NCBI GenBank assembly: GCA_044235825.1
Contig: JBIIHL010000050.1
Span: 1-9,508 of the forward strand
DNA from: CANGYM01 sp044235825
Lineage (GTDB): Bacteria > Pseudomonadota > Alphaproteobacteria > JAJTHO01 > CANGYM01
Reading direction: 5' to 3'
Length of the DNA stretch: 9,508 nucleotides
Part shown: positions 1-6,205 of the stretch, in pieces
Numbering within the stretch: the first letter of the stretch is position 1
Layout: every line of letters begins with the position of its first letter
Notes under the pieces: model-generated
What the model saw: only the letters and a program-made list of their open reading frames with translations
Database searches by the model: none
What the model was told of the DNA's origin: nothing
Made by a program: the position numbers and the translations under genes

Positions 1-1538
1 GCCTCATCCAAAATCATCAACGGCGCCGCGCGGAGTAAGGCCCGCGCAATGGACAGCCTTTGCCGTTGTCCACCGGACAGGTTTTTGCCCCCTTCCGCCA
101 AAACCGTCTTGATGCCTTGGGGCAGGGACTGCACAAAGGTATCCGCACTGGCCAGTTTCAGGGCCGCCCAGGCCTCGTCCTCTGTGGCCTGTGTGTTGGC
201 ATAGCGTACGTTTTCCAAAATGGTGTCCTGAAACAAATAAGTATCTTGGGCCACATAGCTGATTTTGGATCGCACACTGCCCAGCGTATAATCCCGAATG
301 TCCGTTTCGTTAAATGCAATGGCCCCTGCCGTTGGATCATAAAAGCGGGGCAACAAGGCCATAATGGTGGATTTCCCCGATCCCGAAGCCCCCACCAACG
401 CAATCAATTGATCCTGCTGTAATGTTAACGATACATGCTTTAACACGTGGGCCTGATGCCCGGGATACTGAAACAGGCAGTCCCGTAATCCCACGGTTTT
501 CAGGGGGGTGCCTTCGGGATAGGGGACGGCGCTGGGGGCATCCACAATGGTGGGCTGCATATCAAACAAATCATACAAACGCACCACGGCGGCCATACCT
601 TCCTGCAGGGTGGCATTCATGGTGGATATGCGTTTGATGGGTTCATAGGCCATAATCAACGCCGTGATAAAGGAAAAAAAGTTCCCCGTGGTGCTGGCCC
701 CGCTGATGACCTGAGTGCCACCGTACACAATAACCACGATGATGGCCAGCCCGCCCAGCATTTCCATAATGGGGTTGTTGGCGGAACGCACGCGGGACAT
801 TTTGATGAATAGACGGCCCATTTGATCAATGACGGTGTCGGCCTTGTGGGTTTCTTTGGCCTCTTGGCCATAGGTTTTGACCTCGCGGATGCCCGCAAAG
901 GACTGGGTGATGATGTTGGACATATCCCCCATCTGTCCCTGTCCCTGACGGGCCAGCTTTCGGATGCGCCGGCCCATGCGGCGAATGGGGATAAACGATA
1001 ACGGAAACACAAAAAACGATGCCGCCGCCAAAGACGGCGCCTGCCAAAACATCACCCCCACCAGAAAAAACAGCGTCAAAACATCCTTAAACGCCGATGT
1101 CACAACAGTGGTGACAACCCCCTGCAAAACCCGCGCATCGGTATGAAAGCGCGTCACCAGCGTGGGCGTGGGGGTGCAATCAAAATACGCCATATCGGTG
1201 TTCATCAGTTTATTAAACATGCGCTTTTGCAGGGAAACAACAATGCCGTTTCCAATGATGCTCATGAACAGGGACTGGCCATAGTTGGCCACGCTTTTGC
1301 AAAAAAAGGCCAAAAAGACCAAGCTGGCCACGATAAAAAGGCGGCTTGCATCTTTGCCCAAAAAAATATCATCCAAAATCGGCTGCATCAGCTTGGCGAG
1401 GGCCCCCGTAGACGCCGCCACCACCGCCATCAGCAAAAACGCCAAAACAAATTTCCCCCGATGCTGCCGAACGTGGTCATGGTAAAGCCGTTTGGCCAAA
1501 ACGATATCATCCTGTGCAGACATAGGGGCAAGTTCCAT
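1..1538 (-). CDS. msbA: MsbA-type lipid A/phospholipid ABC flippase, C-terminus cut by window edge
   Basis: Fused permease-ATPase half-transporter; the family works as an inner-membrane homodimer that flips lipid A-core or lipids with ATP. The visible 512 codons begin MELAPMSAQDD. The membrane domain (about residues 28-300) has hydrophobic segments near 30-48, 66-80, 153-185 and 262-295. The ATPase domain follows: Walker A GASGSGKST (383-391), Q-loop glutamine at 431 (YVAQDTYLF), signature LSGGQ (487-491) and Walker B LMILDE (507-512). The D- and H-loops lie beyond the window. The family is about 580-600 residues, so roughly 70-90 are missing. An in-frame stop lies just upstream, so the start is the ATG at 1538 or the one at 1523; neither has a clear Shine-Dalgarno, and the probable promoter leaves only about 15 nt of leader for the first. 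Another lipid or drug exporter of the same family is possible, but the overall match is to MsbA. Confidence 0.9.
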   Translation of the reverse strand, partial: MELAPMSAQDDIVLAKRLYHDHVRQHRGKFVLAFLLMAVVAASTGALAKLMQPILDDIFLGKDASRLFIVASLVFLAFFCKSVANYGQSLFMSIIGNGIVVSLQKRMFNKLMNTDMAYFDCTPTPTLVTRFHTDARVLQGVVTTVVTSAFKDVLTLFFLVGVMFWQAPSLAAASFFVFPLSFIPIRRMGRRIRKLARQGQGQMGDMSNIITQSFAGIREVKTYGQEAKETHKADTVIDQMGRLFIKMSRVRSANNPIMEMLGGLAIIVVIVYGGTQVISGASTTGNFFSFITALIMAYEPIKRISTMNATLQEGMAAVVRLYDLFDMQPTIVDAPSAVPYPEGTPLKTVGLRDCLFQYPGHQAHVLKHVSLTLQQDQLIALVGASGSGKSTIMALLPRFYDPTAGAIAFNETDIRDYTLGSVRSKISYVAQDTYLFQDTILENVRYANTQATEDEAWAALKLASADTFVQSLPQGIKTVLAEGGKNLSGGQRQRLSIARALLRAAPLMILDE

Positions 1539-1559
1539 TACCAACTGAAAAACGCATGC

Positions 1560-1588
1560 ACTTTATCCCATACAGGGGGGGTTGGCAA
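1560..1588 (-). promoter_or_regulatory. Probable sigma70 promoter of msbA with C7 tract in the spacer
   Basis: On the minus strand, TTGCCA (1588-1583) and TAAAGT (1565-1560) are separated by 17 bp. The spacer is A, seven C and nine further bases. The predicted transcript would start near 1553, about 15 nt before the first msbA ATG. The layout, a C run almost directly after the -35 and nine bases before the -10, matches the three repeated promoters at 7853-9400. Inferred from sequence only. Confidence 0.5.
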
Positions 1589-1597
1589 TTCTTCGGT

Positions 1598-1648
1598 GGG
1601 GAGTATGGGTGGGGAGTAGGGAGTAGGGAGTGGGGAGTGGGGAGTGGG
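1598..1648. repeat. Heptamer tandem repeat (G/A)GGGAGT
   Basis: Five consecutive 7-bp units with consensus RGGGAGT occupy 1611-1645, and one outlying unit lies at 1598-1604 before the interruption ATGGGT. The run ends in GGG. It sits directly upstream of the msbA -35 box. The + strand is strongly G-rich, with repeated runs of three or four G, so it could form a quadruplex and its copy number could vary. It is the first part of the 427-bp gene-free stretch 1539-1965. Confidence 0.8.
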
Positions 1649-1661
1649 AAAAATTTTTACT

Positions 1662-1685
1662 CCCTCTCCCGCGTGCGGGGGAGGG
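1662..1685. other. GC-rich hairpin between purD and msbA
   Basis: CCCTCTCCCGC and GCGGGGGAGGG are complementary over 11 positions, with one G-T pair and only two bases between them, so about 10 pairs can form. On the minus strand, downstream of purD, the stem is followed after a few bases by AAAAATTTTT (1649-1658). It could end purD transcripts before msbA, but the T run is not adjacent, so the terminator role is weak. Hairpins of this kind are also common dispersed repeats. Confidence 0.4.
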
Positions 1686-1687
1686 CT

Positions 1688-1918
1688 GCAGGGCTGTTCA
1701 TTTCAAGCGTCATTCCGCACAAATGAGCGATAGCGAATGCTGATGCGGAATCCAGCGCAACTGTCAAAAGGCGTAGCCTTTTGCCGATGTATTTTTTTTA
1801 AACCAGGAACAAAACGCTTCGCGTTTTGGCATATGTGCTGGATTCCGGCTCGGCGCTCACTGCGTTCGCTGGTCCGGAATGACGAAAAACATAGGGTTTT
1901 ATAGACATGAACAGCTCT
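1688..1918. mobile_element. MITE-like palindromic element, copy A
   Basis: A 231-bp non-coding element, also found at 5886-6122 in the same orientation. Its ends are inverted: GCAGGGCTGTTCAT (1688-1701) against an imperfect complement ending at 1918. Inside, in order: a long stem with arms ATTCCGCA (1712-1719) and TGCGGAAT (1744-1751); a hairpin around CAAAAGGC (from 1765); a T run; a hairpin CAAAACGC-TTC-GCGTTTTG (1810-1828); and a final CCGG-bounded segment with GTCATTCC-type borders. No transposase frame is present, so it would depend on an enzyme supplied elsewhere. It could equally be a large REP/BIME-type element. It fills most of the gap between purD and msbA. Confidence 0.75.
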
Positions 1919-1965
1919 GACTCAAAACGGCACGAAAAATCGGTAAGCCCTGTAGGGTTTAACCC

Positions 1966-3228
1966 CTAAGACTTTAACGCCCGATGCCCAATATCACGGC
2001 GATAAAATCCCTGTGGCCACTGGACATCGTGAATCAGGGTATAGGCGCGGTCCCGTGCCTGTTGCAGCGTATCCCCCACCCCCACCAGCGACAAAACCCG
2101 TCCGCCGGTGGCTACAAAAGTCCCGTGATCGCCGCGCTGGGTGGCGGCATGAAAAACGTGGGTGGTGTGGCCATCCCCGTGGGGCAGGCTTTGGATGGGG
2201 GTGCCGGTGATGGGCTGATCGGGATAGCCTTGGCTGGCCATAACAACGCACAGGGCGTAACGGGGGGACAGGCGCACGGTGTGTTCATTTAATGTCCCCA
2301 CGGCGCAGGCATACAGCAGCGGCACAATGTCTTGGTCAATCAGGGGCATCAAAACCTGACATTCCGGATCCCCAAAACGGGCGTTAAACTCAATAACAAA
2401 GGGCCCGCGTGCCGTCATCATCAACCCCGCATACAGCACCCCCTGAAAGGGGCAGCCGTGATCCGCCATGGCCTGCGCCACGGGCTGAATGATGGTGGTC
2501 ATAACATGGTCAACCCCCGCATCATCCAGAACCGGCGCGGGGGCATAGGCCCCCATCCCCCCCGTGTTGGGCCCCAAATCCCCGTCAAAAACCCGTTTAT
2601 GATCCTGCGCATGGCCGATATAACGCACGGTTTTCCCATCGCACAGGGCAAAGACGCTGACCTCTTCCCCGTCTAAAAACTGCTCGATGACAACGCGGGC
2701 GCCGGCATCCCCAAAACACCGATCCCCCATCATGGACGAAAGGGCCGCGCTTGCCTCTTGCCGTGTTTGGGCAATGACAACGCCTTTGCCGGCGGCCAGA
2801 CCATCGGCCTTAATCACCATGGGCAGGGCCGCCGTTTCGGCGTATGTCAGGGCCAGCGCCAAATCCACAAAGGTTTCATGGGCGGCGGTGGCCACGCCGG
2901 CCTGTTTGCAGATGGTTTTCATAAAGGCTTTGGATGTTTCCAGTTGGGCCGCGGCCTGACTGGGGCCAAACACGGGATACCCCGCATCTCTCAGGGCATC
3001 AGACAATCCGGCCGCCAGCGGTTTTTCCGGCCCAATCACCACAAAATCCACGGCGTTGGTTTGGCAAAACGCCAAAACGGCTTGGGTGTCTTCTGGGATC
3101 AAGGGGATGGAGGAGTCCATGCCCGCATTCCCGGGCGCCGTCCACAACCGATCACACACCGGCGAAGCGGCAATTTTCCAGGCCAAAGCATGTTCGCGGG
3201 CCCCATTGCCAATCAAAAGAATGTTCAT
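1966..3228 (-). CDS. purD: Phosphoribosylamine-glycine ligase (GARS)
   Basis: Catalyses the second step of purine synthesis: ATP-dependent joining of glycine to 5-phosphoribosylamine to give GAR, in the cytoplasm. The protein is 420 residues, the usual length of a single-domain PurD, and appears intact. It begins MNILLIGNGAREHALAWKI, the family's N-terminal nucleotide-like fold. ATP-grasp motifs follow: GPEKPLAAGL, VFGPSQAAAQLETSKAFMK, VIKADGLAAGKGV, the segment DGDLGPNTGGMGAYAP, and FVIEFNARFGDPECQ with the metal-binding E and N. The ATG at 3228 coincides with the conserved N-terminus; only a weak AAAGAT-like ribosome site precedes it. It is divergent from mlaD across 78 bp, and no other pur gene is in view. 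Identification is firm. Confidence 0.97.
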   Translation of the reverse strand: MNILLIGNGAREHALAWKIAASPVCDRLWTAPGNAGMDSSIPLIPEDTQAVLAFCQTNAVDFVVIGPEKPLAAGLSDALRDAGYPVFGPSQAAAQLETSKAFMKTICKQAGVATAAHETFVDLALALTYAETAALPMVIKADGLAAGKGVVIAQTRQEASAALSSMMGDRCFGDAGARVVIEQFLDGEEVSVFALCDGKTVRYIGHAQDHKRVFDGDLGPNTGGMGAYAPAPVLDDAGVDHVMTTIIQPVAQAMADHGCPFQGVLYAGLMMTARGPFVIEFNARFGDPECQVLMPLIDQDIVPLLYACAVGTLNEHTVRLSPRYALCVVMASQGYPDQPITGTPIQSLPHGDGHTTHVFHAATQRGDHGTFVATGGRVLSLVGVGDTLQQARDRAYTLIHDVQWPQGFYRRDIGHRALKS

Positions 3229-3306
3229 GAATGGATCTTTCTATACAATCGATTTACTTCTGTGGTATATCCCTGTTTTTGGTGGGGCACAAGTCAAGGG
3301 TCGATC

Positions 3307-3822
3307 ATGAATCGCAGCATCATTGAAACTCTGTTGGGGGCCGCTGTTTTGCTGGCGGCGGGTTATTTTTTATTTTTTGCGTACCAACACAGTGATGTGG
3401 GGCGCGGCGGCACAGGATATCCCCTGTATGCCACGTTCGAGCGGGTGAATGGCTTAACGCTGGGATCCGATGTGCGCATCAGTGGGATCAAGGTCGGCAC
3501 CGTCACCGATATGGTGCTGGACACCAAAACCTTTCTGGCCACGTTAACCCTGAACTTAAAAAGCAATGTGGCCCTCTCAGAGGACACCGTGGCTGAAATC
3601 ACATCCGACGGGTTGTTTGGCAACAGCTATTTGGCCCTGAATCCGGGGGGGTCTGAAACCATCCTAAAGGCGGGGGACAGTCTGACCTACACCCAATCGC
3701 CGGCCACCTTTTCCGAGCTGATCACCAAATTCATGCTCTCATCAAAGGATGATAAAGACAAAAAGGAGAGCTCTTCCCCCGCAGCGTCTTCCCAGAAAGA
3801 TGCCGCCCCTGCCAAACCATGA
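3307..3822 (+). CDS. mlaD: Mce/MlaD-type lipid-transport protein
   Basis: Periplasmic, inner-membrane-anchored substrate-binding part of the Mla (MlaFEDB) system that moves phospholipids between the membranes and keeps outer-membrane asymmetry. The 171-residue protein has one N-terminal membrane helix (about 8-26) and a single MCE domain (about 37-128): YPLYATFERVNGLTLGSDVRISGIKVGTV, then DGLFGNSYLALNPGG, typical of MlaD. Residues 145-171 form a charged, low-complexity Lys/Ser/Ala/Pro tail. The start is the ATG at 3307 with AAGGG six bases upstream; the frame is open further left, but that extension overlaps purD antisense and is unlikely. No mlaE, mlaF, mlaB or mlaC is in the window, so the partners must be elsewhere. 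It is first in an apparent operon with the DUF2155 gene and trkA. Confidence 0.9.
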   Translation: MNRSIIETLLGAAVLLAAGYFLFFAYQHSDVGRGGTGYPLYATFERVNGLTLGSDVRISGIKVGTVTDMVLDTKTFLATLTLNLKSNVALSEDTVAEITSDGLFGNSYLALNPGGSETILKAGDSLTYTQSPATFSELITKFMLSSKDDKDKKESSSPAASSQKDAAPAKP

Positions 3823-4343
3823 CGAGGCCCATTATGCTGCCGTCTCTGAACAGCCAACCGCTTGTCATATTTTGTTTGGGTATCCTGCTGTTGCTGGGGA
3901 TGATTCCCGCCAGCGCCGTGGCTGAGGATATTATGGTACAAAGCCAACCTGAATCCCCATCCCCCCAACCAGAGACACAGACACCCGCAGCGGCAGAGGT
4001 CCAGCCCCAAATCCCCTTGCCTGACGGGGCCCCCGCCCCCATGGAAACCAAGGCCATGGCGGTGCTGCAGGCCCTGGACAAAGTCACGGGGCGCGTGCAC
4101 ATTTTAAATGTTGTGGTGGATCAACCGGCGCGGTTTGCGTCACTAACCCTGCGCGTGCGTAGCTGCCGCAAAAGCTTACCCGAAGATTCCCCCGAATCGG
4201 CGGCCTTTTTAGAGATCCAAGACACCAACCCCAAGGGTGAAAAAAGCACCGTGTTTTCAGGATGGATGTTTGCCTCTTCCCCCGCGGTTTCCGCCATGGA
4301 ACACCCCATGTTTGACGTTTGGGTGGTGGACTGCCGGAATTAA
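3819..4343 (+). CDS. DUF2155 domain protein, secreted
   Basis: A member of DUF2155, a family known mainly from alphaproteobacteria and without an assigned function. An N-terminal signal segment (hydrophobic about 14-34, likely cleavage near ASAVA-E) is followed by a Pro/Gln/Glu-rich linker (40-80). The family domain comes next: LDKVTGRVHILNVVVDQPARF, then ESAAFLEI, VFSGWMFASSPAVSAMEHPMFDVWVVDC. Two cysteines (116 and 172) may form a periplasmic disulfide. The ATG at 3819 overlaps the mlaD stop (ATGA), which suggests translational coupling. A second in-frame ATG at 3834 has GAGG six bases upstream and is a good alternative start. Pairing with MlaD hints at an envelope role, which is inference only. 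Confidence 0.85.
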   Translation: MTRPIMLPSLNSQPLVIFCLGILLLLGMIPASAVAEDIMVQSQPESPSPQPETQTPAAAEVQPQIPLPDGAPAPMETKAMAVLQALDKVTGRVHILNVVVDQPARFASLTLRVRSCRKSLPEDSPESAAFLEIQDTNPKGEKSTVFSGWMFASSPAVSAMEHPMFDVWVVDCRN

Positions 4344-4362
4344 CATAACATAAGGAACGCCA

Positions 4363-5739
4363 ATGAAAGTCCTGATTTGCGGGGCGGGTCAAGTGGGTTA
4401 CAGCATTGCCCAGTACCTTTCCAAGGAAGACAACGACATCACCGTGATTGATCATAACGAAGACATGATTGATCGCATCAACAATACGCTGGAGGTCAGG
4501 GCGTTGTTGGGCCATGCCTCGCATCCCGATGTTATGGAAAAGGCAGGGGCCGAAGAGGCCGAGCTGCTGATTGCCGTCACCCATTCCGATGAAGTCAACA
4601 TTGTGGCCTGTCAAATGGCCCACAGTTTGTTTTCTATTCCCCGAAAAATTGCCCGTTTGCGGGCCCAAAGTTATTTGATTCCCGCCTTTTCCCACATTTA
4701 TCGCGGCACGGATGTGCCTATTGATGTGATCATTTCCCCTGAAAAAGAGGTGGCCCACGCCATCAGCGAATTCCTCAGCGTCCCAGGCGCGTTTGAGGTG
4801 GAAATGCTGGCGGAAAGCCAAGTGGCCTTTTTGGGCATCACCTGCGAAGCCAATGCCCCCATTTTGCATGTGCCTTTTCGTCAAATGGCGTCGTTGTTTC
4901 CGGACTTGCACCTGCGGATTGTGGCGATTCAGCGGGGCGGGCGTTTTTTTGTGCCCCACGGCGATCACCAGCTGTTGCCGCAGGATCAGGCCTATGTCGT
5001 CACGGCAACCCACGCGCTGCGGCGGGTTTTGAAATTGTTTGATCACGAAGCGCCCGAAGCCCGCCGTCTGGTCATTGCCGGTGCGGGGAATGTTTGCCGC
5101 TTTCTGGTGCAAAAAATCAAAAACGATCACCCCCACATTGATGCCAAAGTCATCGAATGGAATCGGGATGTGGCAGAGGACTTCGCCCGCTCTTTCCCCG
5201 ATACCAGCGTGTTTAATGGTGACGCGCTGGATCAGGAAATTCTGCACGAAGCGGATATTACCAAAGCCGACACCTATATCGCCATCACCGATGATGATGA
5301 AGCCAACATCCTCAGCAGCCTGCTGGCCCGCCGTCTGGGATCATCCAAGTCCCTCGCGCTGGTGAACAGTCTCAGCTATGAACCCCTGATCAGTTCGCTG
5401 GGCATTGATTCCGTGGTGAATCCCCGCGCCATCACTGTGTCCAAAATCCTGCAATACGTCCGCCGCGGTCATATCCACAAAATCCATTCCATCGGCCAAG
5501 GCTTTGGGGAAATCATCGAGGCCGACGCCCTAGAAAAATCCGATCTGGTGGGCAAACGGCTGCAGGATGTGTATTTGCCCCGCGATACCCTGCTGGCGGC
5601 CATTGTGCGCCAGCATCACGTCATTGTGCCCAACCGTCAAACCCAAATCATGGCGGGCGATCGTCTGATTATGTTCGTGCCAAAGGGCGGGATTCGGGCC
5701 GTGGAACACGCCTTGGCCGCCAAAACATCGTATTTTTAG
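4363..5739 (+). CDS. trkA: Trk potassium uptake regulatory subunit TrkA
   Basis: Cytoplasmic NAD(H)-binding regulator of the Trk K+ uptake channel; it forms a ring under TrkH/TrkG and gates transport with nucleotide. The 458-residue protein is the usual full length and has the duplicated layout: a first RCK/TrkA-N fold starting MKVLICGAGQVGYSIAQYL with the acidic end VIDHNED, a TrkA-C domain about 145-225, a second RCK fold at about 235 (LVIAGAGNVCRFLVQKI), and a second TrkA-C domain at the end. ITDDDEANILSSLLARRLG and SSLGIDSVVNPRAITVSKILQYVRRG are characteristic. Start ATG 4363 has AAGGA six bases upstream. It lies 19 bp after the DUF2155 gene and is probably cotranscribed. No trkH is in the window, and no terminator is visible in the 19 bp before the convergent tRNA. 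Confidence 0.96.
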   Translation: MKVLICGAGQVGYSIAQYLSKEDNDITVIDHNEDMIDRINNTLEVRALLGHASHPDVMEKAGAEEAELLIAVTHSDEVNIVACQMAHSLFSIPRKIARLRAQSYLIPAFSHIYRGTDVPIDVIISPEKEVAHAISEFLSVPGAFEVEMLAESQVAFLGITCEANAPILHVPFRQMASLFPDLHLRIVAIQRGGRFFVPHGDHQLLPQDQAYVVTATHALRRVLKLFDHEAPEARRLVIAGAGNVCRFLVQKIKNDHPHIDAKVIEWNRDVAEDFARSFPDTSVFNGDALDQEILHEADITKADTYIAITDDDEANILSSLLARRLGSSKSLALVNSLSYEPLISSLGIDSVVNPRAITVSKILQYVRRGHIHKIHSIGQGFGEIIEADALEKSDLVGKRLQDVYLPRDTLLAAIVRQHHVIVPNRQTQIMAGDRLIMFVPKGGIRAVEHALAAKTSYF

Positions 5740-5758
5740 GGATATAATGGAAAAAGTA

Positions 5759-5834
5759 TGGTGGAGGTGAACGGGATTGAACCGATGACCTCCTGCGTGC
5801 AAAGCAGGCGCTCTCCCAGCTGAGCTACACCCCC
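5759..5834 (-). tRNA. tRNA-Ala (anticodon UGC)
   Basis: A 76-nt cloverleaf with encoded CCA. The acceptor GGGGGTG pairs with CACCTCC (one G-U pair) before discriminator A. The D arm is GCTCAGCTGGGAGAGC. The anticodon arm CCTGC-TTTGCAC-GCAGG carries TGC, and the T loop is TTCAATC. In many alphaproteobacteria this tRNA lies in the 16S-23S spacer beside tRNA-Ile. Here it stands alone between trkA and alaC, with no rRNA or tRNA-Ile nearby, so it is either an extra copy or the rRNA locus is rearranged. Confidence 0.97.
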
Positions 5835-5844
5835 AATGCAGAGA

Positions 5845-5873
5845 GATGTACCAAAAACCGCTTTGGGATGCAA
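5845..5873 (-). promoter_or_regulatory. Possible tRNA-Ala promoter
   Basis: On the minus strand TTGCAT (5873-5868) and TACATC (5850-5845) are 17 bp apart. A transcript would start within about ten bases of the tRNA 5' end at 5834. The -10 is a poor match to consensus, so this is a positional guess. It overlaps no gene and lies just outside MITE-like copy B. Confidence 0.35.
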
Positions 5874-5885
5874 GGGGATTTTGTT

Positions 5886-6122
5886 GCAGGGCTGTTCATG
5901 TCTATGCATCGTCATACCGGACAAGGGAGCGCAGCGACCGCTGATCCGGTATCCAGCGCCACTGTCAAAAGGCGCAGCCTTTTGCCGATATATTTTTTTA
6001 AACAAGGAACAAAACGCTTCGCGTTTTGGCATTTGCGCTGGGTTCCGGCTCGGCGCTCGCTGCGCTCGCTGGGCCGGAATGACGCAGAATCGTTAGGTTT
6101 TGGCAGAAATGAACAGCCCTGC
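5886..6122. mobile_element. MITE-like palindromic element, copy B
   Basis: A 237-bp relative of the element at 1688-1918. The ends are a perfect 14-bp inverted repeat, GCAGGGCTGTTCAT and ATGAACAGCCCTGC. The internal order is the same: stem arms ATACCGGA (5914-5921) and TCCGGTAT (5945-5952); a hairpin around AAAAGGC-GCA-GCCTTTT; a T run; CAAAACGC-TTC-GCGTTTTG; then a CCGG-bounded segment with two tandem GCGCTCGCT units. The two stem changes relative to copy A are compensatory. No coding frame with family character is present. It fills most of the 371-bp gap between tRNA-Ala and alaC, and its right end lies about 80 bp before the alaC start, so it may affect alaC expression. Confidence 0.78.
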
Positions 6123-6205
6123 AGGGGGGTCTGCTGGACTTGCCTTTTGCCCGCAGGCAGGTTACACAAGAGGACGTCTTAGTGTGTCCAAAAAGGCCCC
6201 TGCTT

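Noticed and set aside
1..1619. Several plus-strand frames of 60-158 codons
   Set aside because: All are antisense to or upstream of msbA, whose ATPase motifs establish the coding strand.
2758..3306. Long N-terminal extension of mlaD on the plus strand
   Set aside because: The extension is antisense to purD, and the ATG at 3307 has a good ribosome site and starts at the expected membrane anchor.
3229..3306. Promoters for divergent purD and mlaD
   Set aside because: TTGACT occurs on the minus strand, but no -10 at a usual distance matches well, and no convincing pair was found for mlaD. They must exist, but I could not place them.
4084..5247. 387-codon open frame on the minus strand
   Set aside because: It lies antisense to trkA and the end of the DUF2155 gene, has low-complexity His/Gly/Asn-rich content typical of a shadow frame, and both sense genes are firm.
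5736..6032. 98-codon minus-strand frame containing GVAQLGERLLCTQEVIGSIPFTSTI
   Set aside because: This is the translation of tRNA-Ala plus part of MITE-like copy B, not a protein gene.
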